Shown in pieces: positions 1 through 9,094 of a stretch of 64,000 nucleotides of DNA (position 1 is the stretch's first letter; each line of letters opens with the position of its first letter). A model generated the notes under the pieces. It ran no database searches, had not been told where the DNA came from, and saw only the letters and a program-made list of their open reading frames with translations. The translations under genes and the position numbers were made by a program. This stretch comes from Seleniivibrio sp. GTDB taxonomy: Bacteria; Chrysiogenota; Deferribacteres; Deferribacterales; Geovibrionaceae. The stretch is from assembly GCF_021209385.1 (NCBI RefSeq), contig NZ_JAJOIL010000024.1:1-64000 (forward strand). Direction: 5' to 3'.

Positions 1-74
1 TGAAATACCCGTGATAAATGATGAAAATCAGCTTTCGGCTGCGATATAAACCGGAAAAAGAAATAACAAGATAC

Positions 75-115
75 AAAAACAAAAAACGCCGCACTTCTCA
101 CGAAATACGGCGTTT
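75..115 (-). terminator. Rho-independent terminator of the chemoreceptor gene
   Basis: Arms at 84-91 and 108-115 are perfectly complementary (8 bp). Read on the minus strand the hairpin is followed by a T-rich run (complement of 75-86). It lies just beyond the stop of the minus-strand chemoreceptor ending at 157. Confidence 0.75.
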
Positions 116-127
116 GTCATCAGTCTG

Positions 128-153
128 AGGCGACCGATTGGTCGCCTTTTTTT
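128..153 (+). terminator. Rho-independent terminator of a plus-strand gene left of the window
   Basis: An 8-bp perfect stem (128-135 with 140-147) and a four-base loop are followed by seven T on the plus strand. It must serve a plus-strand gene that ends at or before the window start. Bases 1-75 show no gene I can support. The stem is the same as that of the terminator at 10791-10816. Confidence 0.7.
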
Positions 154-156
154 GCT

Positions 157-1824
157 CTATATTTTGAACTGGCTTATAACTTCCTGCAACTCCACAGACT
201 GCTTTTCCAAATCTGCAACAGTACGACCTATTTCCACAAGAGCGTTAGAACTCTGCTCAACACCAGCCGAAATCGCCTGTGTTTTATCGTTTATCTCCTG
301 CATTCCGTCCTTCTGCTCTGTCATTGATTTTTCAATGAATGTGTTCATCCGCTGCATCTCGCCGACAGAATTAACTATTTTATCAAAGAAACCCGCTGTT
401 TCAAGCATGATACCCACGCCTGATTCAACCTGTTGTTTCGCGGCGTTCATATCGTTAGACGCTTTCTGCGAATCTGACCGGAGATTGCCTATAATATTGC
501 CTATTTCCCCTGTTGAACTCTGTGTTCTTTCCGCAAGTTTCCTGACCTCATCAGCAACGACTGCAAACCCTCTTCCGTGATCTCCTGCTCTTGCCGCCTC
601 GATTGCCGCATTAAGGGCAAGCAGGTTTGTCTGGTCTGCGATATCGCTGATAACATCAAGTATCTCGTTTATCTCCTGAGAAGAGTTCACAAGATTTTGT
701 ATAGTGCCATTGAGCTGGTCAACTCTGGTTTTGATTCCGTTCACTTCTTCAACGGCGGATTGAATCCTGTTGCGCCCCTCGGCTGTGGTTTCGGATGTTT
801 CGTTTGCTATTTGACCGCTGGACGACAAACTCTTCGCCATTGCCGCAGAGGATGAATTCATTTGGCTTGTTGCTCCGGCAACGCTTGAAATCTGTGACGA
901 CTGATCATTAACAGTGGCAGAAAGTTCCTCAGTGGCTGATGCCAGCTCAGAACTTCCTGATGCGACAGCATGAGCGTTATGCTGTAAAGCAGATATTATT
1001 TCCCGAAGTTTATCAATGAAGCTGTTGAAATATTCCGCAAGCTTGCCTACCTCGTCCTGTGATTTTACATCCAGTTTTTTTGTCAAATCTCCCTTGCCGG
1101 AAGATATCTCCTTCAATGTGGCAGAAGCTTTTATAATACCGGAGGCAAGCACAACAACAAAATATCTGGCGGCAACAAGAGTGATTCCTATAACTATCAG
1201 TGATATAAGCAGCACTTGCACAACGGTTTTGACAATTTTGTCATGCGCGTCCTCATTGATTTTTTCCACAGCATTTTCGATATCCTCAGTGCTGGCAGCT
1301 GTGCCTACCATCATCCCAAGCTTATCTATGCCCTTCGCATAGCTTATTTTCAGAACTTCCCTATCCGTACCAGGCAGTTTCCACATATAATCGTCATACC
1401 CGCCTCCGTTTTTTGCTGCAATAATGGAGTTTTTAACCCTGTCATAAAGGTTCTTACCCACCAGATCGGGAGCTGTACGTATTGACAGAGCTGTTCCGTC
1501 ATAGGCATAGCCGACAAGATACCCGTCTTTATTGCCGATATTGTCAAAAGCCGTCTGATCAAGCATCTTTATGATAAGTTCGCGTTGCTGGTCTGTGGTC
1601 AGGTTTCCGTCGTTAAGGATAGGCGTGATGGATGATATATATTCGTCTATCAGTTTTTTCAACTCACTCTTTTTGTTCGCAACAAGATTTGTGCGTGTGT
1701 TCTCTATCTCCTGCGATGCGCTGATATTCATCTCAACCGTCACAAGGGAAAGAATAATGGCTGTGACTGCGATAACAGGTATTGTCACCAACAGCAAGAT
1801 CTTGCTCGAAATAGATTTAAACAT
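157..1824 (-). CDS. Methyl-accepting chemotaxis protein, single-Cache sensor
   Basis: This is a transmembrane chemoreceptor that would signal to CheA/CheW in the inner-membrane array. A first membrane segment lies at about residues 8-30, followed by a periplasmic region of about 170 residues resembling a single Cache domain (motifs around [10 protein letters not shown] and YDDYMWK). A second membrane segment is at about 200-225, a HAMP linker at 222-275, and the signalling domain follows with the conserved hairpin tip ([18 protein letters not shown]). The start is supported by GGAGG just upstream. It is monocistronic, with a terminator directly after it. The ligand cannot be read from the sequence. 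Confidence 0.95.
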   Translation of the reverse strand: MFKSISSKILLLVTIPVIAVTAIILSLVTVEMNISASQEIENTRTNLVANKKSELKKLIDEYISSITPILNDGNLTTDQQRELIIKMLDQTAFDNIGNKDGYLVGYAYDGTALSIRTAPDLVGKNLYDRVKNSIIAAKNGGGYDDYMWKLPGTDREVLKISYAKGIDKLGMMVGTAASTEDIENAVEKINEDAHDKIVKTVVQVLLISLIVIGITLVAARYFVVVLASGIIKASATLKEISSGKGDLTKKLDVKSQDEVGKLAEYFNSFIDKLREIISALQHNAHAVASGSSELASATEELSATVNDQSSQISSVAGATSQMNSSSAAMAKSLSSSGQIANETSETTAEGRNRIQSAVEEVNGIKTRVDQLNGTIQNLVNSSQEINEILDVISDIADQTNLLALNAAIEAARAGDHGRGFAVVADEVRKLAERTQSSTGEIGNIIGNLRSDSQKASNDMNAAKQQVESGVGIMLETAGFFDKIVNSVGEMQRMNTFIEKSMTEQKDGMQEINDKTQAISAGVEQSSNALVEIGRTVADLEKQSVELQEVISQFKI

Positions 1825-2023
1825 TCAAAGCCTCCGCATAAATAATTGATAAAGCTCGTTACGAGACACTTTTATCCACCTCATGCAAGCAAAATCAACG
1901 CCACCACACTTTTTAAGCTAAATAGTTAATATAAAAGGTATTTAAAATGATTTTTCAGATAAATTACCGTATAATGAAACACTCTGTATCAACCCGTGAG
2001 ACATTTTTTGATGGAAAGAGACA

Positions 2024-2048
2024 CGGCGACGGAGACTGTCCGACGCCG
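2024..2048 (-). terminator. Possible terminator of nhaA
   Basis: A 25-base hairpin with nine paired positions and one mismatch sits 10 bases beyond the nhaA stop. The following minus-strand sequence is only weakly T-rich, so termination is uncertain. The rest of 1825-2057 holds no gene that I can see. Confidence 0.35.
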
Positions 2049-2057
2049 CATTGACAT

Positions 2058-3353
2058 TTATATATGTTTTTTGAGGTAGGCAAGTCCGAGAACTGCCGAC
2101 AGAGCCGAAGCACCCAATATGGAAAGCTTCGCTACGTTCTGCATCTCTTCTGGAAATGCCATGGTGGAGATGAATATAGACATGGTGAGACCTACACCCG
2201 CCAGCATACCGGCACCGATAATGTGTTTCATATTAACGCCTTCAGGCAGAGACACTTTGCCGAACTTCATGAGAAGAGCGACACTGCCCACGATGCCCAA
2301 TGGTTTGCCTATGACAAGTCCTGCGGCAATACCCGCGGAAACAGCGGCACCGTCCGAACCTACATTGCCAAGATCGAACAGCAGTCCCATATTAGAAAAT
2401 GCGAAAACAGGCATTATTATATACGCGGTGAAGCTGTGCAGGCTCTCTTCAAGCCTTGAAAGAGGACTTGCAGCGTAGGTAGCCATATGAACCACCCTGT
2501 TCAGCTCGTGTTCGTTCTCTTTCGTCAGCTCCCTGTTCTCGTCATTATCAATTTTAGATATCGACGCTCTGGTCAGACGGCTGAAAACGTTCAGAGGAAT
2601 CGCAGGTGAGGAAGGAACGAACATGGCTGTTATAACCCCTGCCGCTGTGGCGTGTATGCCCGCTTTCAGCAGGCAATACCAGAGTATACCGCCCACAACC
2701 ATATAGGGTGTGATTGCCGCAACTTTCATCCTGTTCAGCACGAACAGAACCGCAACGGAGACAGCACCCCACATCATATATGACATAACGATTGATTCTG
2801 TATAAAAAAGAGCTATCACAAGCACCGCCAGCAAATCGTCAACAACTGCCAATGATGCAAGAAACACTTTAAGACCGGACGGAACACCGCTTCCCAGCAG
2901 TGTCAGAAGACCTATGGCAAAGGCTATATCAGTTGCCATGGGGACGCCCCAGCCGCTCATCACACCCTTAACGTTCAGAAGTGCATAGATGGCGGCAGGC
3001 ACAATAGCGCCGCCAATCGCTCCCACAGCAGGCAAAACCGCCTGCGCAGGTGTGGAAAGCTCGCCGTGAACGAACTCCCGTTTCACTTCCAGCCCAACAA
3101 GGAGGAAGAACAGTGCCATCAGACCGTCATTTATCCAGAGGATAAGCGGCTTATACAGCGAAAAAGCACCCATAGTAACGCCAAGCCTCTGCTGAAAGAA
3201 TGAGAAATAACCGTCTGAAACCGCAGAATTTGCAAATAACAGTGCCAGAACCATCGAGCCTATCATAAGGATACTGCTGGATGATTCAAGCCTCAGAAAC
3301 CTCCCGAAAGGGTCAAGTGTGTTTGAAATAAGCCTGTTAACTCTCTTCTGCAT
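2058..3353 (-). CDS. nhaA: Na+/H+ antiporter NhaA
   Basis: An inner-membrane antiporter that exchanges cytoplasmic Na+ for external protons. The 431-residue length is slightly above the Escherichia coli protein (388). The family fold is visible: the motif GLEVKREFVHGEL at about 87-99, the aspartate of PMATDIAFAIGLL (Asp142), and the adjacent pair Asp172-Asp173 in AVVDDLLAVLVIALFYT, matching the E. coli D133 and D163/D164 ion-binding residues. About ten further hydrophobic segments are present. It is transcribed alone, divergently from the aminopeptidase gene at 3450. Confidence 0.97.
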   Translation of the reverse strand: MQKRVNRLISNTLDPFGRFLRLESSSSILMIGSMVLALLFANSAVSDGYFSFFQQRLGVTMGAFSLYKPLILWINDGLMALFFLLVGLEVKREFVHGELSTPAQAVLPAVGAIGGAIVPAAIYALLNVKGVMSGWGVPMATDIAFAIGLLTLLGSGVPSGLKVFLASLAVVDDLLAVLVIALFYTESIVMSYMMWGAVSVAVLFVLNRMKVAAITPYMVVGGILWYCLLKAGIHATAAGVITAMFVPSSPAIPLNVFSRLTRASISKIDNDENRELTKENEHELNRVVHMATYAASPLSRLEESLHSFTAYIIMPVFAFSNMGLLFDLGNVGSDGAAVSAGIAAGLVIGKPLGIVGSVALLMKFGKVSLPEGVNMKHIIGAGMLAGVGLTMSIFISTMAFPEEMQNVAKLSILGASALSAVLGLAYLKKHI

Positions 3354-3449
3354 TTATCACCTGATAGATTTAATTATATTGTAAAGACTTGTTGATTAAT
3401 AACGAGTTCATACTATTATAGCATAATTGAACGAAAACAGGAGCGTATC

Positions 3450-4546
3450 ATGCAACTAGAAAAGAAGATGGCTGACCTTATATGCGAATACTCCCTCAAC
3501 CTGAAAGAGGATGACATATTTCTTATCCGCGCGGAGACCGTATCCGAACCCCTCGTTAAAGCACTGATGGTGAAAGCCCTGCAAATGGGCGCGCACCCTG
3601 TTCTGCGTATGGCTATCGCCGAACAGCAGGCGGCTTTTTACAGCAACGCCAGCGCAAAACAGCTTGAGTTCATAGCGCCCAGCGTTATGGCGGACGCGCA
3701 CAACATCACCGCGCAAGTATATATTGACAGCACCAGCAACACAAAACAGCTCACAAGAGCTGACAAATCTAAAATAGCTCTCGCCAGCAAGACAATGCGT
3801 CAGGTGCGCGACGTTCTTATGGAGCGTGAGCAGAAAGGCGAATTCCGCTGGTCACTCTGCCCCTACCCTTCACAGGCTATGGCACAGGATGCTGAAATGT
3901 CGCTGGATGAATACACAGAGTTCGTTTACAACGCATGCAAGCTGAACGAACCAGACCCAGTTGCCGCATGGCGCAAGGTTGACGAGTTCCAGAAAAAAGT
4001 TGTGAACATACTCACCGGAACAAAGGAGCTTCGCGTTGTGGGAGACAAAACCGACCTCACCTATAATGTTGAAGGGCGCAAATGGCTGAACTGCAACGGA
4101 CACCACAACATGCCCGACGGCGAGGTTTACACCAGCCCCGTTGAAGACGGTGTTAACGGACAGATATATTTCGACCTGCCCACATCATACATGGGTGTGG
4201 AAGCCGGCGGCATACTTCTGAAAATTGAAAATGGTCGTATAATGGAAGCATCAGCCGAAAAAGGTAACGACTTCCTGCAAAGCGTTCTGGAGACAGACGA
4301 AGGCTCAAGATTCATCGGCGAGTGCGCTTTCGGTCTTAACGACAACATAGACAAGCCCACAAAGAACATCCTTTTCGACGAAAGATAGGACGCACAATCC
4401 ACATGGCAGTGGGTGCGAGCTATCCCGAAGCCGGCGGAAAGAACAAGTCAGGCATCCACTGGGATATGATCAAGTCCATGCATGACGGAAAAGCATATGC
4501 CGACGGAAAACTTATCTACAGCGAAGGAAAATTTTTAGGTTTATAA
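3450..4546 (+). pseudogene. M29-family metallo-aminopeptidase (AmpS/PepS-like), frameshifted near its C-terminus
   Basis: The first 312 codons (3450-4385) read as an M29 aminopeptidase: an alpha/beta N-terminal half, then metal-ligand regions MPDGEVYTSP and IGECAFGLN. The frame stops at TAG 4386-4388. The family's last segment continues without loss in the next frame, 4385-4546, starting [10 protein letters not shown] and containing NKSGIHWDM. Restoring one A in the AAA at 4381-4383 gives a 365-residue protein of normal length. The histidine of TIHMAVG and the His and Asp of IHWDM are expected metal ligands, so the truncated product should be inactive. It is either a true frameshift mutation or a sequence error in a short A run; the shifted tail shows no decay. 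Confidence 0.85.
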
Positions 4547-4549
4547 GAT

Positions 4550-4582
4550 AGACTGCTTCGTCATTTCATTCCTCGCAGAGAC
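4550..4582 (+). repeat. REP-like repeat, type 2 arm (partial copy)
   Basis: Begins AGACTGCTTCG and ends CTCGCAGAGAC. The same ends occur at 10869-10896 and 25150-25184, and inverted at 29586-29617. It starts within 4 bases of the aminopeptidase stop. A C-run/G-run hairpin (4607-4625) of a kind common in intergenic repeats follows. Confidence 0.65.
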
Positions 4583-4738
4583 GAAATCAAGAAAATCCCC
4601 CTTAATCCCCCTTTGTCAAAGGGGGAGACAAGACAGGAAAAAAATTTGGCGGTTAGATGCGAGCAGAACAAGAAAGACTTTTTGAACGAGCTACGCCCTC
4701 GCAGAGACGGCAAACGTCTTGAACTTATCGGCTATAAA

Positions 4739-4808
4739 CGAGCAGTTCAAGGGAAGGATAAAAAATATGCGCAGTGTACGCAACGAAGGTACATGAGCAA
4801 TATTTTTT
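4739..4808 (+). repeat. AT-rich hairpin repeat unit, copy 1
   Basis: CGAGCAGTTCAAGG (4739-4752) is followed by an imperfect inverted repeat (4760-4808) whose outer arms are AAAAATAT and ATATTTTT, with inner arms ending GTGTAC and GTACAT. The same arrangement recurs at 11033-11099. Together with 4550-4626 it fills the 334-base gap between the aminopeptidase and upp genes. An apparent 65-codon reading frame across it is not credible as a gene. Confidence 0.65.
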
Positions 4809-4847
4809 AGACTTCAACGAAGAAATGAGAAGTTTAGAAGCGATAAT

Positions 4848-4877
4848 AAAACAAATGGGCGGGTTTTTAACCCGCCC
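4848..4877 (-). terminator. Rho-independent terminator of uraA-upp
   Basis: A 9-bp perfect GC-rich stem (4857-4865 with 4869-4877) has a three-base loop and lies four bases beyond the upp stop. On the minus strand a T-rich tail follows (complement of 4848-4856). Confidence 0.8.
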
Positions 4878-4880
4878 TGT

Positions 4881-5519
4881 CTACTTAGTACCAAATAACC
4901 TGTCGCCAGCGTCTCCAAGCCCGGGTACAATGTAACCGTTCTCGTTCAGACACTCGTCAAGCCCTGCGGCAAACACCTTAACATCAGGGTGTGCATCGCA
5001 GAAAGCCTTAACCCCTTCCGGAGCAGCTATCAGGCACATAAACTTGATATTCTTAACACCCACCTCTTTCAGCTTATCCACAGCTGCAATAGCAGAGCCG
5101 CCTGTCGCAAGCATCGGGTCGATGAGTATGAAATCCCTGTCCTCACTCTGAGGCGGAATTTTAAAGTAATATGAAACAGGCTGGAGCGTCTCGTGGTCTC
5201 TGTAAAGACCAATATGCCCCACACGGGCGGACGGGATAAGTTTCAGTATTCCGTCTACCATGCCCAGACCCGCGCGCAGGATAGGCACAAGAACAACCTT
5301 TTTGCCGGAGACTATTTTGGTCTTCGTTTTGCAGATAGGTGTTTCTATCTCAACTTCCTCCAGCGGAAAGTCCTTTGTGATCTCGTACGCCATAAGCATT
5401 GCAACTTCGTCCACAAGTTCCTTAAAACCCTTTTTCGGGGTGGTCAGGTCGCGGATAAAGGTCAGTTTATGCTCGATGAGCGGGTGGCTGATAACTTGAA
5501 AATTCGGGTAGTTCATCAT
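4881..5519 (-). CDS. upp: Uracil phosphoribosyltransferase
   Basis: A cytoplasmic salvage enzyme converting uracil and PRPP to UMP. The 212 residues match the usual family length (about 208). The PRPP-binding loop is clear ([14 protein letters not shown], about 129-142), as are the family segments [13 protein letters not shown] and the C-terminal [13 protein letters not shown]. It overlaps the upstream permease gene by four bases (ATGA), so the two are translationally coupled and probably cotranscribed as uraA-upp, giving uptake plus trapping of uracil. Confidence 0.98.
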   Translation of the reverse strand: MMNYPNFQVISHPLIEHKLTFIRDLTTPKKGFKELVDEVAMLMAYEITKDFPLEEVEIETPICKTKTKIVSGKKVVLVPILRAGLGMVDGILKLIPSARVGHIGLYRDHETLQPVSYYFKIPPQSEDRDFILIDPMLATGGSAIAAVDKLKEVGVKNIKFMCLIAAPEGVKAFCDAHPDVKVFAAGLDECLNENGYIVPGLGDAGDRLFGTK

Positions 5520-6745
5520 TTATCCTTGGGGAGTATTAAGTTCAGGATAACGCCGACTATGCCCGCGAGACCGATACCGCCGAGAGTAATCTTGCCCATT
5601 GTTATGCTGAGGTCGCCGATACCGACAACGAGGATAACAGAGGCGATGATAAGGTTGCGCGCTTTGGACATATCCACGCGTTCGCGTACGACGGTTCCGA
5701 TACCGATGGCGGCTATCATACCGAACAGCAGTATCATGATTCCGCCCATAACGGGAACGGGTATCGTTTTAAGCACTGCACCGAGTTTACCGACGAAAGC
5801 AAGCACTATGGCTGTGCATGCGGCGATAGTCATATAGACAACTCTGTATGATTTTGTAAGAGCCACGGCTCCTGTAACTTCGGAATAAGTTGTGTTGGGA
5901 GGTCCGCCAAGAAGGCTTGCAAGTGTGGTCGCAAGACCGTCGCCAAGAAGCGTTCTGTGAAGACCGGGGCTTTTAAGATAGTTCTTGCCTGCAACGTTTG
6001 AAATGGCAAGAACGTCGCCGACGTGTTCAATAGCAGGAGCTATTGCCACGGGAACTATATAAAGGATAGCAGATATATCGAACACGGGCATAGCGAATGA
6101 ACCGTTTGCCAGTGCGGCAGACCAGGGGTTTGCGAGCCATGCGGCATCCGCAATGGGCTGAAAGCTGACAACACCCATGATGAGCGATACGACGTAACCT
6201 ACGATGATCCCCATCAGAACGGGGATAAGACTGAGCAGCTTCTTACCGTAAACAACTGTCAGAATAGCGGTAAGCAGTGATATCATTGCGATAAGCATCG
6301 CCTTGCCGTCATAGTTACCGGAGGCATCGAAGCTCTTTGCCATGTCGACGGCAACTGGAGCGAGGTTAAGACCGATGACCATGATAACCGGACCTGTAAC
6401 GATAGCGGGCAGGTATTTTTCGATGGCTTCAACACCGCCGACCTTTACCATTGCGCTGAAAACGAAGTATGCAAGACCGGCACAGGCGAGACCACCCAGA
6501 GTGGCGCCAACACCGAACTGCTTGATACCGAACTGTATGGGAGCGATAAACGCGAAAGAACTTGCGAGAAAAACGGGAACCATCCGTTTTGTGATAACCT
6601 GAAACAAAAGTGTGCCTGCGCCAGCAGTAAACAGAGCAATTGAAGGATCAAGCCCTGTAAGCAGGGGAACAAGAACCAGCGCTCCGAAAGCAACAAACAG
6701 CATCTGGATACCGATAAGACCGGTTTTCAGCTTGCTTTCTTCCAT
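5516..6745 (-). CDS. uraA: Uracil permease (NCS2 nucleobase:cation symporter)
   Basis: An inner-membrane importer of uracil of the NCS2/NAT family. The 409 residues are almost entirely hydrophobic and give 12-14 membrane segments. Family signatures include [13 protein letters not shown] and the stretch [19 protein letters not shown], which matches the NAT motif region. The partner gene upp supports uracil as substrate over xanthine. The start is preceded by GGAGGG. The 186-base gap to the divergent gene at 6932 shows no attenuator that I recognise. Confidence 0.95.
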   Translation of the reverse strand: MEESKLKTGLIGIQMLFVAFGALVLVPLLTGLDPSIALFTAGAGTLLFQVITKRMVPVFLASSFAFIAPIQFGIKQFGVGATLGGLACAGLAYFVFSAMVKVGGVEAIEKYLPAIVTGPVIMVIGLNLAPVAVDMAKSFDASGNYDGKAMLIAMISLLTAILTVVYGKKLLSLIPVLMGIIVGYVVSLIMGVVSFQPIADAAWLANPWSAALANGSFAMPVFDISAILYIVPVAIAPAIEHVGDVLAISNVAGKNYLKSPGLHRTLLGDGLATTLASLLGGPPNTTYSEVTGAVALTKSYRVVYMTIAACTAIVLAFVGKLGAVLKTIPVPVMGGIMILLFGMIAAIGIGTVVRERVDMSKARNLIIASVILVVGIGDLSITMGKITLGGIGLAGIVGVILNLILPKDK

Positions 6746-6931
6746 AAAAACCCTCCAAGATTTTCATTCAAAACAATCTAGTTTAAAGGTTTTTAATATG
6801 GATGTAAAGCCAAAACAGCATAGGTCAAAATATTGACAAATAAGGTCTTTTTATAACCAAACTAATACATTGCGAATATGAACGGTTAATGCTACTATTA
6901 TTTTTTTATAAAGTAATTAAAGGCATTTCAA

Positions 6932-7933
6932 ATGGATATTTTATTCTTAAGCGACAACACGGCGCCTGCCGACCCAAGGGTAATGCAGGCTGTGACTGAC
7001 GCAGGCATTGGATATGCAAAATCATACGGCAGCGACAGGTGGACGGAAGAAGCTGAAACTCTTTTCAGAAAAGAGTTCGGCGAACAGGCGCTTTATTTTC
7101 CCGTGCTGACGGGAACAGGTGCAAACGTCATTTCGCTGGCAAGTGTCCTTTCCCCCTATCAGTCTATTTTATGTGCGGAAACGGCACACATTGCATGCGA
7201 CGAATGCGGTGCAGTGGAGCGTTTCACAGCAAGCAAGCTTGTACCGGTCAAAACACCCGACGGCAAACTTAAGCCGGAGATGCTGAAGCCCTATCTGGCA
7301 CATATCGGCTTTGAACACCAGAGCCAGCCGAAGGCAGTTTCCATCAGCCAGACGACGGAAACAGGCACAGCATACACTCCCGACGAACTCAAAGAACTCT
7401 CAGATTTCACAAAACAAAATAACCTCATACTTCACATAGACGGATCAAGAATAGCCAATGCGGCGGCAGGCATGTCTCTCAGCCTGAAACAGGCGTGCGC
7501 CGGTGCAGACATTTTGAGTTTCGGCGGCACAAAAAACGGGCTTATGATGGGAGAAGCGGTGATCTTTCTCAACCCCGCTCTGGCTGAAAGCGCGAAATAT
7601 GTCCGCAAGCAGTACGGACAGCTCTTTTCCAAGATGCGCTATGTCTCCGCACAGTTTATTCCATATCTTAAAGACTGTATATGGCTTGAGAACGCTGACC
7701 GTGCAAACGCCATAGCCCGAAGGCTGGCGGACGGTTTCACCGACAGGGGCATATCAATCAAATATCCCGTTAACGGAAACACGGTTTTCGCGCACCTTTC
7801 CGATGTGCAGATAAAGAAACTTTCAGAAAAATATGTATTCTATGTGTGGGATGAAACGGAGAACCTTTGCAGGTTCGTCTGCCCATATACAGCAACAGAA
7901 CGGGATGCAGACGGGGTCTTGACTCTGCTTTAA
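6932..7933 (+). CDS. Threonine aldolase-family PLP lyase
   Basis: A fold-type I PLP enzyme of the beta-eliminating lyase group, most like low-specificity L-threonine aldolase (threonine or allo-threonine to glycine and acetaldehyde). The start MDILFLSDNTAP, the residues around ETAHIACDECGAVE, the aspartate of LHIDGSRIANA (Asp170) and the PLP lysine in SFGGTKNG (Lys201) all fit. At 333 residues it is normal length. It is transcribed alone, divergently from uraA. Exact substrate stereospecificity cannot be read from sequence. Confidence 0.9.
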   Translation: MDILFLSDNTAPADPRVMQAVTDAGIGYAKSYGSDRWTEEAETLFRKEFGEQALYFPVLTGTGANVISLASVLSPYQSILCAETAHIACDECGAVERFTASKLVPVKTPDGKLKPEMLKPYLAHIGFEHQSQPKAVSISQTTETGTAYTPDELKELSDFTKQNNLILHIDGSRIANAAAGMSLSLKQACAGADILSFGGTKNGLMMGEAVIFLNPALAESAKYVRKQYGQLFSKMRYVSAQFIPYLKDCIWLENADRANAIARRLADGFTDRGISIKYPVNGNTVFAHLSDVQIKKLSEKYVFYVWDETENLCRFVCPYTATERDADGVLTLL

Positions 7934-7988
7934 CAGATCTGTGTTAATCATAGACATTTTTACTTTATTTTTTAGCTGTTTTTTTTTG

Positions 7989-7994
7989 TATAAT
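7989..7994 (+). promoter_or_regulatory. Candidate -10 box for the ABC transporter operon
   Basis: A perfect TATAAT lies 34 bases upstream of the first gene of the operon. No good -35 hexamer is seen at the usual distance, so this is only a candidate. Confidence 0.35.
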
Positions 7995-8027
7995 TGAGGT
8001 TTAAGACGCATATTTAAGGAGGCAGTA

Positions 8028-8186
8028 ATGGCGGAAAAAGAAAAGGTGACAACCGTTGAAGTCAAATGCCCGCTTTGCGATCATACCCAGATAGTCTACA
8101 TCCCGAAAGAGGAGATCCCTCTCTGTCCTATACATAAAAAGAAAATGATCATAAAAGAAGTGCTTGAAGAAGGAAAATCATGCTAA
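8028..8186 (+). CDS. Small zinc-ribbon-like protein (52 residues)
   Basis: A short gene with a strong Shine-Dalgarno (AAGGAGG at 8017-8023, spacing 4-5). The peptide starts MAEKEKVTTVEVKCPLCDH and carries two pairs of likely metal ligands: CPLCDH at 14-19 and CPIH at 33-36, followed by a lysine-rich tail and a C-terminal Cys. The spacing resembles a small zinc ribbon. It is the first gene of the amino acid ABC operon; its stop lies 10 bases before the binding-protein start and overlaps that gene's ribosome site. I do not recognise the family. A regulatory or metal-binding role is possible but unproven. Confidence 0.75.
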   Translation: MAEKEKVTTVEVKCPLCDHTQIVYIPKEEIPLCPIHKKKMIIKEVLEEGKSC

Positions 8187-8196
8187 GGAGGCATAT

Positions 8197-9069
8197 ATGA
8201 AGAAATTCATCGTATCAGTGTTTTACGCTGCCGTGCTTATGCTGGCTCTGCTGGTTGCCGGTTGCGGTTCCGAAAAGAAAGAAGCTGCTGCTACAGCCGC
8301 TCCCGCTGCTGAAGGCGGCGCTGCCAACGGTATCTGGGAGCAGTCAACTCTCAACAAAATCCTTAAGAACAAAGTTCTCAGGGTCGGTCTTGAAGCAGGC
8401 TACATGCCCTTCGAGCTGAAAAGCAAAAACGGTGACCTCGTCGGTTTCGACGTTGATATCGCAAAAATGATGGCAGAAGATATGGGCGTTAAGCTCGAGC
8501 TTGTCAACACTGCATGGGACGGTATCATCCCCGCTCTGCTCACAGACAAATTCGACGTCATCATGTCCGGTATGACCATCACTCCCCAGAGAAACCTTCA
8601 GGTTAACTTCTGCGACCCCTACATTGTAGTCGGTCAGACAATCTTCATCAGAAAAGACCTTGAAGGCAAAGTCAAGTCTTACAAAGACCTTGACGACCCC
8701 AAATACAACATCGCAACAAAGCTCGGTGTAACTGCTGACTATGCATCAAAAAAATACATGGGCAAAGCAAACATCAAACTTTATGAGACAGAGCAGGAAG
8801 GCGCTATGGAAGTTCTGAACGGCAAAGCTGACGCTTTCGTTTATGACCTGCCCTACAACGCAATATTCTACGCTCAGAACAAAGATAAACTCACTTTCCT
8901 TGACCAGCCCTTCACTTATGAGCCTCTGGCATGGGCTGTTCGCAAAGGCGATCCCGACTTCGTTAACTTCCTGAACAACTACCTTGCTCAGATCAAAGGC
9001 GACGGCAGATATCAGGCCGCTTACGACAAGTGGTTCGGCTCCACAGACTGGCTGGCTGATATCCAGTAA
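8197..9069 (+). CDS. Polar amino acid ABC transporter substrate-binding lipoprotein
   Basis: A periplasmic, lipid-anchored binding protein of solute-binding family 3. An N-terminal signal with lipobox LLVAGC puts the lipidated residue at Cys23. An alanine-rich linker follows, then the two-lobe domain (LRVGLEAGYMPFE, GDLVGFDVDIAKMMAEDMG, DVIMSGMTITPQR). The upstream TTG at 8164 in the same frame is rejected because AAGGAGG sits at 8185-8191 and the signal peptide starts at 8197. The genes downstream encode the matching permease and ATPase. The ligand is probably a polar or acidic amino acid, inferred from the family only. Confidence 0.93.
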   Translation: MKKFIVSVFYAAVLMLALLVAGCGSEKKEAAATAAPAAEGGAANGIWEQSTLNKILKNKVLRVGLEAGYMPFELKSKNGDLVGFDVDIAKMMAEDMGVKLELVNTAWDGIIPALLTDKFDVIMSGMTITPQRNLQVNFCDPYIVVGQTIFIRKDLEGKVKSYKDLDDPKYNIATKLGVTADYASKKYMGKANIKLYETEQEGAMEVLNGKADAFVYDLPYNAIFYAQNKDKLTFLDQPFTYEPLAWAVRKGDPDFVNFLNNYLAQIKGDGRYQAAYDKWFGSTDWLADIQ

Positions 9070-9094
9070 TTAAAAAATTCAGGAGTGCTTTCAA

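Noticed and set aside
1-75. A gene end at the left edge
   Set aside because: A terminator at 128 implies one, but the first 75 bases have no frame I can identify.
4613-4810. A 65-codon plus-strand frame after the aminopeptidase
   Set aside because: It runs through repeat sequence shared with other intergenic gaps and has no ribosome site.
8164-8196. An earlier TTG start for the substrate-binding protein
   Set aside because: It would sit within the preceding small gene, and the ribosome site and signal peptide fix the start at 8197.
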